From Mikania micrantha (Eukaryota; Streptophyta; Magnoliopsida; Asterales; Asteraceae), in contig CM018690.1 of the NCBI GenBank assembly GCA_009363875.1, positions 790,288 through 854,287 on the forward strand: a DNA stretch of 64,000 nucleotides, read 5' to 3'. This document shows positions 9,809 through 20,341 of this stretch, piece by piece (position 1 is the stretch's first letter; each line of letters opens with the position of its first letter). Under the pieces are notes generated by a model. That model worked only from the letters and a program-made list of their open reading frames with translations. It did no database searches and had not been told where the DNA came from. A program made the translations under genes and the position numbers.

Positions 9809-11007
9809 GGTTTTTGGGTTTTTATGCTAATTTAGTATTTCAACCATATTTTATTCGTTCTAACTCCGTTTTAATCCGTTCGAGTTGCGTTGGAATCGTA
9901 ACGGGAATACGAACGTATTAGAATAGAAAAATTCATATTTTAACCCGAACACGAAATCGCGTATAATTACGTTTAATTAAATAAAATCAAATGTGATTTA
10001 TTTAAACGATTTCAAAAGCACGCGTACTTCCGTATGCCTAATTCTCACACTTTAACATACGTATGTTGATACGTATGTGATTTCAAGCACAAAACGACAT
10101 TCCGAATAACTGTAGGTTATTGTTTAAATCACAGATTCTTCGTAGAGGATTTCTACGCAAGTTCACACGTATTTGATCATTCTACTATTATCAAAGGTGC
10201 GTACACGGCCCTTTTCTTATTTTAAACTGTTTTGGGGGAGAAAACATGTGCAACAAACTATTTTTAGATACATATCACTTGCATGAGTTAGCTGTTTACA
10301 TTATGTGACAACATATCAACTTGAAAGTCCTTACACACCTCGAACCGTTTAGTTTGATGTAATGCAAAGCGTGGTAGTTGGAAATAGATCTATTAGGTTT
10401 GACAAACCTCACCTGGTAGATGGGATCTACGCAGGTGTTTGACTGACCAAACACATTTTTACTATTGTTGTGATAGACAATAGTGGCAAGGCGAAAACAT
10501 GCTATAGCATGGCAACTAGTCAGCTTCGGTGTCGAACACGTATGTAAATAGTTTATATGACTAGCTATCATGACTGTGCAATTGTGATTATGTTATATAC
10601 AAACTTGTTATTCAAACTGATGTTTTGAACACTATGATTACTTAAAACCTGTGTTATGCACCAACCTTTGTGTTGATTTGATTTACATGTTTTCTCAGGA
10701 CGCTAAGGCGCGCGTAACAGCTGGCATGGACTAGGAAGATAGAGTCTCATGCATTATAAACTTTGAACATTTGAATTTGAATATTTCAGTATTTTTGATT
10801 TGTAATGTTTTACTTATCAACAGTTTATTGGTTTTGATTTGAAACGCTTCCGCAACTTTTTGTAAACTCTGAATATTATGTTTTTAAAGACCAACGTATG
10901 TTTTGAAATTCATATAGAGGTCTTCGCTATGTCTAATGATCTGAGATCCTGGTTTGTCACGTTCCCAAACGGTATGATTCCTTTAGTTGAAATTGGGGGG
11001 TGTGACA

Positions 11008-12096
11008 ATGTCCCTACCTAGATATCGAGAATGATATCTTACACACCGGACTGGTTAGTACTGAGAGTCACAGAGACTACTAGGTCTCGCTCTAGATATC
11101 GAGTATGATATCTTACACGCCGGGCTAATCCGTAAAGAATAGCTAATAGAGGCAAACATGTCTCTTATTTCAATTGTTTGGGTATTCTACACGCCGGGCT
11201 AATCAGTAATGATTAGCTACAGAAACTATTAAGTTTCGTTCTAGATATTGAGTATGATATATTACACGCCGACTAATCCGTAAGGAATAGCTAACAGAGA
11301 CAATTTCGTCTCTTACTTTATTCATGGGGATATTATACACGCCGGTCTATTCCGTAAGGAATGACTAACAGAGATAGTTATGTCTCTTTCTTTTCATTGA
11401 TGGGATAATCATACCGGGGAAATCATGGGTGAAATGAAATGGGTATCCATCATTGTATTACAGGCAGTGTTGAGTTCAGTTGAGCATGTGGTGGGATGAC
11501 ATCTGGGCTTGACCCTTTCGTATGCCCTATATATAAGCATGCTTGGCTGGATGAGACACTATCTGTAAATAAAACCATGGAGAGGACATTGTGTGAAACA
11601 TGGGAATCAATTATCAATACAACTTGTGTGAAACATTGTGAACATGACTGACATAAATACAATGGTTTTCAATTACAAAACTTATGAACTCACCAACCTA
11701 GTGTTGACTTTGTTTAAATGCATGTTTTCTCAGGTGACGAACATGTTTAGTCACCATGATTACAGGGACATAGCTAGTGGACTTTTAGAAGACCTAGCTA
11801 CTTTTGTGATTGCATACTTTTGGCTAACCAGAACATGAATCATCTTTTGTATATCTTGTACAGACACAAGATATAATCTCATTGATTCTTTTGATAGATT
11901 TACTGGTTAAATTATGAACGATACATTGTAATTTAATCTTGTAATTCTATATCATTGATGTGTTAGCATTTCTCATTTATTATCATGTGCTATGTAAAAA
12001 ATCTGATCGTTTGATTATCATTCAAGATATCTCGCCCCGGGAACCTTCCGCCCGACGGGAAAACCCGATCCGTTTCCGCCGGCCCGGGGTGTGACA
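11008..12096 (+). repeat. E2 5' LTR, 3' part
   Basis: Matches 42889-43978 and ends GGGGTGTGACA before the primer site. It holds repeated lines of the type (G)ATATCGAGTATGATATCTTACACGCCGG with TAATC-rich spacers (11020-11360), a TATATATAAGC box near 11530, the acceptor TTTTCTCAG|G ending at 11733, and a perfect 10-bp stem-loop (11850-11875). The 5' part of this LTR lies to the left of E1, outside the window. Confidence 0.88.
11850..11875 (+). other. Stem-loop near the E2 LTR end
   Basis: TATATCTTGT and ACAAGATATA form a perfect 10-bp stem with a 6-nt loop, 221 nt before the LTR end. The 3' LTR copy is at 43731-43756. Related hairpins with other loops occur at the same distance in E3 (22918-22939) and E5 (44415-44434). 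Confidence 0.7.
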
Positions 12097-12099
12097 GAT

Positions 12100-12112
12100 T
12101 GGTATCAGAGCC
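12100..12112 (+). promoter_or_regulatory. E2 primer binding site
   Basis: TGGTATCAGAGCC starts 3 nt after the LTR end; it is the standard initiator-Met tRNA type. The leader that follows (AAACGGTTTGGCCTA, then CTATAACCTA) is shared with E3 and E5, which places these three in one group. Confidence 0.88.
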
Positions 12113-12262
12113 ATGGTTATAGTGAAATATAGGTCATATTACTTAAACGGTTTGGCCTAAACTATAACCTAAGGACCCTCATGTAGAGATAATATAACAT
12201 AGGATTCTATTTGCATATGTCTTCCGCGTCTGATCACTGCACTACCCGATTTTCTTTCGGTT

Positions 12263-13591
12263 ATGATCAGAATGCCGCCAAGAAGACAACCACCTCTGTT
12301 ACCGCCACCTCAAGATTCTGCTCCACACTCTTCCACGCTGACACCACCTGATTCTCCTCCACATCTACCACCACCTCCACCTCCTCCTCCGCCACCACCT
12401 GTTTATAAGTTGGATCCTGCTACCGTGGCACTGGCCACCCTCTTGACTAGCCAACTGAGGGAGGTAATCCCGAAGATGATGAACAGGATCAACACTAATA
12501 ACAGCAACAATGTCGCCAACTTATCTGGAGAAGGCAGTGGAAATACTAGGAACCAAACGGATTATTCCTACAAGAATTTCGTGGGATGCAACCCGCCTAG
12601 TTTCGATGGAAACAAGGGTGCTGTGAGCTTAATCAAATGAATTGAGAAAATGGAGACTACCTTAGACATCAGTGGATGTCCTGATCAACACAGAGTGAGG
12701 TATGCTGCAGGATCATTTGAGAAACGAGCATTTAACCTAGTGGAATGCCCAGGTTCACACCAGAGGAAGAGATGAGGCATTGGCGATGCCTTGGGAGGAT
12801 TTCAAGATTCTGTTGAGGGGCGAATTCTGCCCGAGAAATGAACTGAAGAAGGTGGAAACAGAACTACTGAACCACGTGATGGTGAGAGCTGAACCTCTGG
12901 CATTCACCACCAGATTTCATGAACTCGCAACACTGGCACCGGATATAGTGCCCACACTAGAGAAAAGGATTGAACGGTATGTTGGTGGACTACCGCCATG
13001 CATTCGAGGGCATGTGATGGACGCACACCCAACCACACTAGAGATGGCAGTCACGCTATCAGCTTCACTGACTGATGTAATGGTTGCCTCTGGTGCACTC
13101 AAGAGGGAATCCGGAACTACTGAGAATCTGGAAAACCCTCCACCAAGAAACGAAAGGTTGCTAAAAATTTTGCAACGACTCCCACTACCAAACAAGCTGT
13201 GCTCACACAATTACCGCAGAACCACAAATCTTATTCTGGCATGGCTCCATTCTGCAATAAGTGCAACTATCAGCACCAACCTGACACAGGGTGCAGGCAA
13301 TGCACTTATTCCGGGAAGATGGGACATTGGTCCAAATTCTGCAAGGAGCGGGCAACACAACATAGGGCAAACCAAGCAGTGGCACAAACCGCTGTACGCA
13401 ACCATCGCATTTCCTGCTACACCTGCGGGGAACCAGGACATTATGCGAAAGACTGCCCAAAGAGGGTGCTACCGAGAGGGCTAGCACCAAGGGGACGTGC
13501 ATTCCAAATTGGAGCCGCAGCAGCACGTCAGGACACTGACACCCACACTGGTACGCTTTTCATTCTAAATCTTTGCAGTTGTATTATTTAA
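12263..13591 (+). pseudogene. E2 gag pseudogene
   Basis: Starts MIRMPPRRQ like E3 and E5 gag, with a long proline run near residues 30-45. A stop at 12638-12640 replaces the usual Q-W codons after L-I. Frame changes follow between about 12640 and 12780 and again near 13150-13200. The capsid part continues at 12780 (AMPWEDFK) and the nucleocapsid part at 13199-13591, with C-Y-T-C-G-E-P-G-H zinc knuckle and a degenerate upstream one. The frame ends just after the GRAF-QIGA linker that precedes the protease in E3. No protease, RT, RNase H or integrase follows, so E2 is non-autonomous. Confidence 0.85.
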
Positions 13592-14282
13592 TACTAGCAT
13601 AGATTATCGATGCCTCTTCAGAGTTAGTTTAGAACTTACTCACAATTGGGGCAACACCTGGATATCTCTTACACTAAATGACATGAACTTACTGTTCACT
13701 TACCTTTAGTGAACAAACACATACCATGGGATTCAAAGTGATGGACACGAGTGGTGTCAATACCATCATCGGGACGGATGCTTTGTCCCTGATAGGGATG
13801 AAGTCATCTAATCCGATAAAACCATTTTGATGTCATTACAATGAACAACAGAGATGCCTTCATAAATCCCATTTCTTGGGAACGAAAACTAACGATTAGA
13901 TCCGCCAATGTTGTCCTACCAGACAATATACGAATCCACTCTGACAAGGGGAAAAACGAGAGGTTTCTCCTAACAGGGATTAACACGCGATCCTAAGAAT
14001 CATAGCGAACATTATAGAGCACGATGTTGTGTAACAACTCGAGATACCACCATGGGAGTGTACACAAACAACTATGGATTAAAATGCCAAGCTACCAAAC
14101 ACTCTCAGTGAATCTAATGAATATTGGATCACTATAGACAGTCGGGTTAAGTCTGCTCACTTCATGAATAGACACAAAGTTAAGGTTCAATGAGAACCCC
14201 TAACATACAAAGAGACCCATAATAACAAAAGCATCTCCACCTATGCAAAGAAAAAAAAAAGTAGTACTCGACAATGACGCTT
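13592..14282 (+). other. E2 decayed internal remnant
   Basis: About 690 bp without a convincing domain. A short stretch near 13760-13790 could be read as I-I-G-x-D-A-L-S, faintly like the I-V-G-M-D-W-L-S motif that follows the protease in E3, so this may be the trace of deleted pol. Otherwise I see nothing. Confidence 0.45.
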
Positions 14283-14318
14283 AAATTTCGGGACGAAATT
14301 TCTTTAACAAGGGGAGAC
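14283..14318 (+). promoter_or_regulatory. E2 polypurine tract with palindrome
   Basis: AAATTTCGGGACGAAATTT (14283-14301) then TTAACAAGGGGAGAC up to the LTR start. The same block precedes the LTRs of E1, E3 and E4. Confidence 0.87.
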
Positions 14319-15034
14319 TGTGACAACTAGTACCAAACCGTCCGGCAAGTCCGTACTGGGAGTGTACTTTCACCATCTACTGTGTGTAAATACAGTGCGT
14401 AAACAGTTGTGTGACAACAGAACTCAGAAAACAAACCACAGTTGTATGTGTTTAAGTGAAAACTTAAATACAATAAATACAACAGCTCAAGAGAAACGAC
14501 AGTGTACAAGTAAACAACGAAAAACACATCGGTTGCGATCTGATATCCATTGATGACAAGAATCAGATGACCGAAGAATCAGTACGAAAACAAGGTGAAA
14601 TCAGGATGTTTAGTTGAGTCCGACAGTGAGGAAATACAATTTAATAACTTAGTGTCGTATACGAATAATAAACTGACAGCGTGTTTGCGTGGGTGACGAT
14701 TCACACAAACATATCTGTGAGTTTAATGTTCTGAACGATAACTGACAAGTAGAAAATCAAATCAGAAAGTGAAACGTACGATCGTGTTCGTACAGTTAGC
14801 CCTCTGTACGAAAACGCGCGTAAGTGACGTTTTCTGACGAAACGGAAACGAAAACACGGCACGAACGAAAATAAATTAATAAAATAAAATAAATAACATT
14901 TTACAATTTTGAAACTCATCAAAATAATTAATTAACTTATTTTTATTTAAAACATTTAAATTACGCGCGATGTTTCGGATACGCGACGAAATCACAAACC
15001 GAGCAACCGAAAGGAACCCGGACATCACACGGGA

Positions 15035-15042
15035 TATAAAAA
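15035..15042 (+). promoter_or_regulatory. E2 LTR TATA box
   Basis: TATAAAAA about 717 nt into the LTR, followed by a CT-rich tract with CTCTCTCTC. E5 has TATATAAA at the equivalent place. This sets the likely U3/R boundary upstream of the predicted leader introns. Confidence 0.65.
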
Positions 15043-15349
15043 CCCTAAATGAGCCTTATTTCTTCATTTTATCATCTTCCACTCTCTCTCTACCTTAGAA
15101 ATCCGGCTACCACCTCCCACCACCATTTTAGAGCGTCCAAGGTCCATAGCTTCTTCGTTTCTCGACCAATTTGGGTGATTCTTGAACCCACGTGAAGCCC
15201 TTGATCTCCTCTACATGAAAGTACAAAGGATCTGAAGGTTTACCCATTGAATTTCTAGGTATGATGCAATGAAGATCTGTATAAATAGGGTTTTCACTAG
15301 GATTTAGGGTATTGTTCGATCCAGTCAACCTAAACCGGTTAACCTTGGT

Positions 15350-16145
15350 CGCCTTGAACCATACGACCATGGGCAACTATGTAGCATCGCACAACCTACA
15401 GGATCATGGGTTCGAGAGAGAGACCAAGCTGCTGCTGGGGTTGCAGGTTCGTGAGAGTCAGCCGAACCATCATGGTTCACGAACCTTAGACCATGATGCG
15501 AACCTATCCTATCATCTTGGCTTAGCCGAACCAATGCCTGAGCAGCGAACCTTCATGCCGTCTGCAGTAGTCGAACCTTGCTTGCACTGAACCTATGCTC
15601 GACGAACCCTTGGTCATTAAATTAACCGAACCATTCATAGAACGAACCTTTGAAGGTTACACCGGCGAACCTTACAACCATCGAATCGACTGGCTTCTCA
15701 CGAACCCAACCAGGACCACGATCCTCTTTGACACCACCGAACCTGTGCTGACCCATGCAAGGGCCGAACCTAAGGGAAGTAAGCCGAACCCTTGGACTTA
15801 AACCCAGCCGAACCCATGCTGAACGGCCGATCCACTTCTTTTGTGAACACCGAACTCTAGTCAGCCGGCCAATTCCTTTGGCCCGTAGCCACTGTCCGGC
15901 CCAACAACATATTTAGTCAGCCCAACACCCATTTGAAACACAATACCAGTTACAAAGACCGATGGTCAAGATGGGCCCAATTATCTCAACCGTAGCATAG
16001 TTTTGGGCTACTATAGTTTCTTCGGCCCAACTGTTGGCCCACATTAGCCTCAGGCCCAAAACCATAGTATTCGGCCCATTAAATTTCTTGGCCCAGCAGC
16101 ACCCTTCGGCCAATAGGGACGTTCTGGCCCAGTTCATTCGGCCTA
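15350..16145 (+). repeat. CGAACC array followed by GGCCCAA array in E2 LTR
   Basis: Roughly 20 copies of CGAACC(T/A) lie at 15350-15835 with irregular spacing, then about 10 copies of CGGCCCA/GGCCCAA at 15885-16145. E5 has the same two arrays in the same order on its own strand (47350-47672, then 46975-47310). Both fall inside predicted intron 1. Confidence 0.7.
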
Positions 16146-16531
16146 AGCAACATGTAACTAAATCACATCCTAAGTATATTTTCTACAAGATTTTCAAATG
16201 GAATGTATTGTTACAAATTGGAAGACAATAACACATAGTTAAACCCGCTACATTAGAGATTGATAAACTTTCATGTGAAACCTAAGTTTTATACTTAGAA
16301 ATTTTAATAACAATACATTAAGTCAAGATGAGTATGAAATCAATAACAATGTATCTCAACATTAATCTGATTGGGTTAAGTGTTATCAAGAAAGGATCAT
16401 AACAAGATCACTGGGCCGAATGATGAATGTAACCTACGAGTGTTAGCCAATTCAGGGCTAACACACATACACGCACGCAAATCAATTACAATCAATACTT
16501 ATAGGATACATACAACGTGAAATCAATACAG

Positions 16532-16610
16532 GATCGTGAACACGATAACAAAAACAACAAAGAGCGAGTGCATTCCTTCTTTTAAGCTAAGTCAACCCTA
16601 CAACAACAAG
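16532..16610 (+). other. E2 predicted 79-nt leader exon
   Basis: Bounded by ATCAATACAG|G on the left and CAACAAG|GTGAGTTCAT on the right. E5 has a related block of exactly 79 nt (46437-46515, minus), including GATCGTGAACA and GAGCG(A/C)G. Exon status is inferred from conserved splice-like borders. Confidence 0.5.
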
Positions 16611-16675
16611 GTGAGTTCATATGCCCCTTTTCTAATCTTTACTGATTTCAAAGCTCGGGGCTGAGAAACATGCTA

Positions 16676-17049
16676 TGTGGAGCCCACTACACGATGAAGA
16701 CTGACAAAGTCAACGCAGAAGAGTCAACGCTCAGAGCTTTTTGACAGTTTTCGTGTACAGTCACTTCGAGTACACAATTTGTTCGTGTACTCGAACTTTT
16801 TGTATTAGATTTCGTGAACTCCTAGGCCTAGTATAAATAGACGTATTTTGTACAGGTTTAGGTAGGAATCCCGAGGCACTTGCTCTCTAGACGTATTGAG
16901 GCACTTGTACTAGAAATTTTCTGTATTTATAAAAGTTTGCATTTTTCTTATTGCTTTCTCGATTTTAACTTGGATTACGCACTCGTTAGAGATCATTGAT
17001 GATGATTATGAAGATAAAGTTTGGTTCTTGATCCGTTTTCAGACCTACA
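16676..17049 (+). repeat. Copia 5' LTR (374 bp)
   Basis: TGTGGAGCCC to ACCTACA. It contains TATAAATA near 16832 and several TTCG(T/A)GTAC motifs near 16755-16795, the same motif that is arrayed in the leader and before the extra ORF. Confidence 0.93.
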
Positions 17050-17051
17050 AG

Positions 17052-17090
17052 TGGTATCAGAGCTAGAGTGCTCTTTTCATCATCAAGGTA
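17052..17090 (+). promoter_or_regulatory. Copia primer binding site and candidate splice donor
   Basis: TGGTATCAGAGC at 17052-17063 is the initiator-Met primer site. At 17082-17093 the sequence ATCAAG|GTAACA fits a 5' splice site (intron from 17088). It could be the donor for the acceptor just before the extra ORF at 38563. Confidence 0.6.
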
Positions 17091-17204
17091 ACAACTTTTT
17101 GAAGCAAGTTTACTACTTTATCATTCTTCTCTACTCTTACTAGCTGCTGTATAAATTTGGGACTCCAAATCTTAAGAAATAATTTTATAAAATTTTTCTT
17201 AAGT

Positions 17205-17470
17205 ATTTTCGAGTTCAAAATTTTTCGAGTTCAGCTATTTCGAGTATAGATAGAGTGTTCGAAGAATAGTTGCAGTTCGAATACAAGAGATTTTCGACTA
17301 CAAGGGATTTTCGAGTACAACTTGGTTTCGAGTACAAAAGGAGTTCGACTACAGGGGATTTTCGAGTACAAGAGGATTTCGAATACATCATCAATTTCGA
17401 ATACAGATTGAATTTCGTGTACTCATTGGTTTCGAGTACACCCAGGACATCGAGTATAGACTTATCTGTT
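17205..17470 (+). repeat. TTCGAGTACA motif array in Copia leader
   Basis: About 15 copies of TTCGA(G/A)TACA or TTCGACTACA spaced 15-22 bp, between the primer site and the gag ATG. The same motif occurs in the LTR and in a second array upstream of the extra ORF. Confidence 0.75.
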
Positions 17471-17555
17471 TTACTTCGAGTAGTTCTATTGATCTGTCTC
17501 TACAGGGAGCTACAGGGAATTCGTGTACTACACTTAGAAAATTTCCTGATTCATC

Positions 17556-20336
17556 ATGGCTTCAAAGAATCTGACAAATTTGTCCAACTTACTCAATCTA
17601 GACAATGAAATCGGCACCGGAACAAAGCCACCAAGGCTTGTGTCAGGAGATAACTTCCAAGACTGGAAATTCAGATTTTAGTCGTTCATCAAGTATATTG
17701 ATCCAAAGCTTTGGAGATCCATCGAAGAGGGTCCCTTTGTGCCCTCATACCAAAGTGAAATCAATGGTCCTCTTATTGCTAAGGATCCTTAATTGTACAG
17801 TGACAATGACATTCTTATGATGGAAAAGGATGAAAAGGCCTATGCTTCAATCACTATGGCTCTATCAACTGATGTTGCTCATGGATTTAAGGAACACAAG
17901 ACAGCTAAGGAACTTTGGAATGCATTGGTTGAACGATTTGAAGGAAATGAGGACATGCGAGAAAGTCGGAAGGACATGCTTAGGCAGAGGTTCAACATGT
18001 TTAACCACATCAAGGGAGAGTCTCTTGAAGCACAACTTAACAGATTCACACATCTGATGACTGAAATGACCAGTTCTGGAATTGAGATGACCAAGGGAGA
18101 AGTGAACAAGAAGCTGCTGAATTCATTGCCTTACACGTGGAATTCAAATTGTATAACGATCAAAAGGACCAAGGATATGTACAAGACTTCTCTGAGTGAG
18201 CTGATTTCGATTATCAACTCCTATGATATGGATGATAAGCAGAGAGCACTGAATCATGCCAGCTCCATGGGAATTGCACCCATATCAGAAAACTCTGCAC
18301 TACTGTCTGCTATCAGTCTTCAGGCTCCAGGGATGCATCACTATCAGAACTCTCCATCTCAATCACTTCCCTTTGAAAATGCCTTTCTATCATCTGGACA
18401 AACCGGATCAGTGCCCAAAATCAATCCAGAAAGTGAAGAAAATCTGCTGCTGTTTAAGGGTTTCATGAACAGCTACAATGCATTCATAGCAGGAGAGTTG
18501 GCACCTGCCAATCTTACTCAGGACAATCTGGAGCAGATAAATCCAGCTGATGTTGAGGAAATGGATATCTCATGGCAGATGGCTATGGCGGTGTTTAGAG
18601 CAAAGAAGTTTATCAAAAGATATGGAAGAAACAGCTTTGGAAACAACCCAAGAAAGAAACTTGGATTTGATAAGTCAAAACTTAGGTGCTACAATTGTGA
18701 TCAGCCCGGTCATTTTGCTAGAGAGTGTAAGCAGCCAAAGGTGGTCAAGGAAGGAGAAAAGAAGCCTGGAGAGAAAGTTGTGACTGCTGCTGCAGGAGGA
18801 AGTGCTAGTACGTCCAAAGCACTGGTGACCCAAGAAACTGACTCTTATGACTGGAGTGATCAAGTGCAGGAACTGGAGCTGACTCTGAGTTACACATTCA
18901 TGGCTGAGGTGGACGACAAGCAGAAGGAGGTAACTGAAAATCTTTGCTCTACCTCATGCATAGATAAAGTTTTTAAGTATAGATCACATAATGAATCACT
19001 AATCAAAGAAATAACCAAACTTAAATACTTTAACTCATAATTTCTTAAAAATGAAGGAATTTTTAAAAGGAAACTTGAAGCAGAGGGTCGGGATGTGGCA
19101 AGGTTAAAAGAACTTGTAAGTGACAAAGAGTCCAACTATCGAGATGCTCGACGAAAAATCGATGAGCTCACATTAGAGTTGGACCAAGTTAAAACTCAAC
19201 TTTCTAAAACCTCGGTAAAATGTGAAAAGTTTGATTACTCAAGCAAGGTTGTGGAAAACATGACAACCATGCAGTATCGGGAAAAGAGGGGCAAGGGTAT
19301 TGGGTATAGTGAATGTGCACCACCTTTTAATCACAATTACTCAGTTATGCCCAAAATCAACACATCTGTTGATGATCTGTTGTCCTAGTCTGATCGAAGG
19401 TTCGAGTTCAGTACTGGTTCTGACAAACCTGTCCCTCTGACAGCAGATCCCATTGAAACCAGTCCCAATATTTCTAATAATTCTGAGATATGTGCAGATA
19501 GTTTAAGCAAAGCAGGTGTGAAAGGGAAGACTGAAGAAAGAAGTGCTGAGAAGAGCACAAACTGTTCAACATCTTTTGGAACATCATATTTTAGTTAAAA
19601 CTCTAATTTTGTTGGAAAAGTTGATCAATTTAAAATTAAAACAAATGAGATGCCTAAAAGCTTTAAGTCAACTTTTGTTAAAAAGGATGTTATTTTGGAA
19701 ACAACATCTTCTCGTTTACATCATGAGTTCAAGGGTCATTCCACTGTCACCAAAGAAATAGGATCAAAATTGGATCCTAACTGTGATCCTTTTGTTCCAA
19801 AAGGAATTTTGAAACAATCTTCTAACTTGTTTAAACCTTGCAACTATGATGTAAAACCTTTTGACCCTAAGGAATTTCATGAGAAAGTATGTTTCTTTGC
19901 CTGTGGTAAGCCAGGCCACATTGCTAGAAATTGTCTGCACCGACCTACTGAATTCTTCTATGGGAAGAATCTGAAGGTCACACCCAAGGCAAAACTCTCT
20001 GTCAAATCAAAGAGGAAAAATAAATCCTCAATGCCTAGGGTGAACTCTCAGAAAGGACCACAAAAGCAATCCACTGCCAAAAGTAAAAGATCACCCAAAA
20101 ATCATCAATATGGTTTTCATAAGCTAAAATCAAACGTTTCAAAATTTAAAAACAAGACATATTGGAGATGTGATCCAATTTTTATTATCCCATTAACACC
20201 AGTTAACTATGGCAGTGGTGCTAGATCAAAGATTGATAAGGTCAAAACAGCTAAATCAAAGGAAGTTCAAAAGAAAGAATCTAGTATTTCTACTGTGCCT
20301 AAACTTGTTATGGTTTGGGTACCTGTTTCTCATTGA
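17556..20336 (+). pseudogene. Copia gag pseudogene, one frame with five stops
   Basis: Starts MASKNLTNLS at 17556. The same reading frame runs to 20336, broken by stops at 17679, 17790, 19038, 19386 and 19596. The capsid part (Copia UBN2/gag type, with D-W-K-F and L-W-x-A-L-V-x-R-F-E-G motifs) spans 17610-18260. There are two CCHC zinc knuckles: C-Y-N-C-D-Q-P-G-H near 18690 and C-G-K-P-G-H-I-A-R-N-C near 19905. A coiled-coil-like region lies at 19060-19260 and a Lys/Ser-rich basic tail at 19970-20300. The long two-knuckle gag is typical of SIRE-like elements. The final stop at 20334 lies just before pol in another frame; this could be decay or a frameshift site. Confidence 0.85.
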
Positions 20337-20341
20337 TTATG

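Larger units (their letters stand above)
1..11007 (+). mobile_element. E1: young Ty3/gypsy chromovirus (Tekay-like), 5' end outside window
   Basis: The sequence from base 1 to 2097 is repeated at 8912-11007 with about five substitutions and one 1-bp indel seen by eye, so these are the two LTRs of one recent insertion. About 603 bp of the 5' LTR lie before the window. Order: LTR, primer binding site, extra acidic ORF, gag-pol, duplicated polypurine tract, LTR. The Tekay/Del assignment is inferred from long LTRs, a Met-initiator primer site and a chromodomain-like C-terminus. The right flank is the LTR of E2; the left flank and therefore the target duplication are not visible. Confidence 0.93.
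8309..11007 (+). repeat. E1 3' LTR (2699 bp)
   Basis: Starts TGTGACAATCC after the polypurine tract and ends TGTGACA at 11001-11007. It contains a GGCCCAA-rich array (8340-8545), a TATA box TATAAAAA at 8753-8760, a splice-like donor at 9096, a tRNA-like block (9742-9808), a second donor at 10197 and an acceptor ending at 10698. It is followed by the E2 LTR at the place aligned with 42889 in the other E2 LTR. Confidence 0.93.
14319..16675 (+). repeat. E2 3' LTR, left part
   Basis: Starts TGTGACAACTAG. It has a TATA box TATAAAAA at 15035-15042 followed by a CT-rich leader (15060-15100), a first donor TTCTAG|GTATGA (intron from 15259), a CGAACC array (15350-15835), a GGCCCAA array (15885-16145), a hairpin GTTAGCC...GGCTAAC (about 16442-16462), and a 79-nt middle exon 16532-16610 between ATACAG|G and CAAG|GTGAGT. 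The Copia element enters at 16676. The rest of the LTR is at 42064-43978, giving about 4.3 kb in total. Confidence 0.88.

Noticed and set aside
13592..14282. Protease remnant in E2
   Set aside because: Only a short weak resemblance near 13760-13790; not enough to call a domain.
15040..15050. CCCTAAA-like telomere motifs in LTRs
   Set aside because: Only single copies of CCCTAAA-like words in this AT-rich DNA; no tandem telomere repeat.
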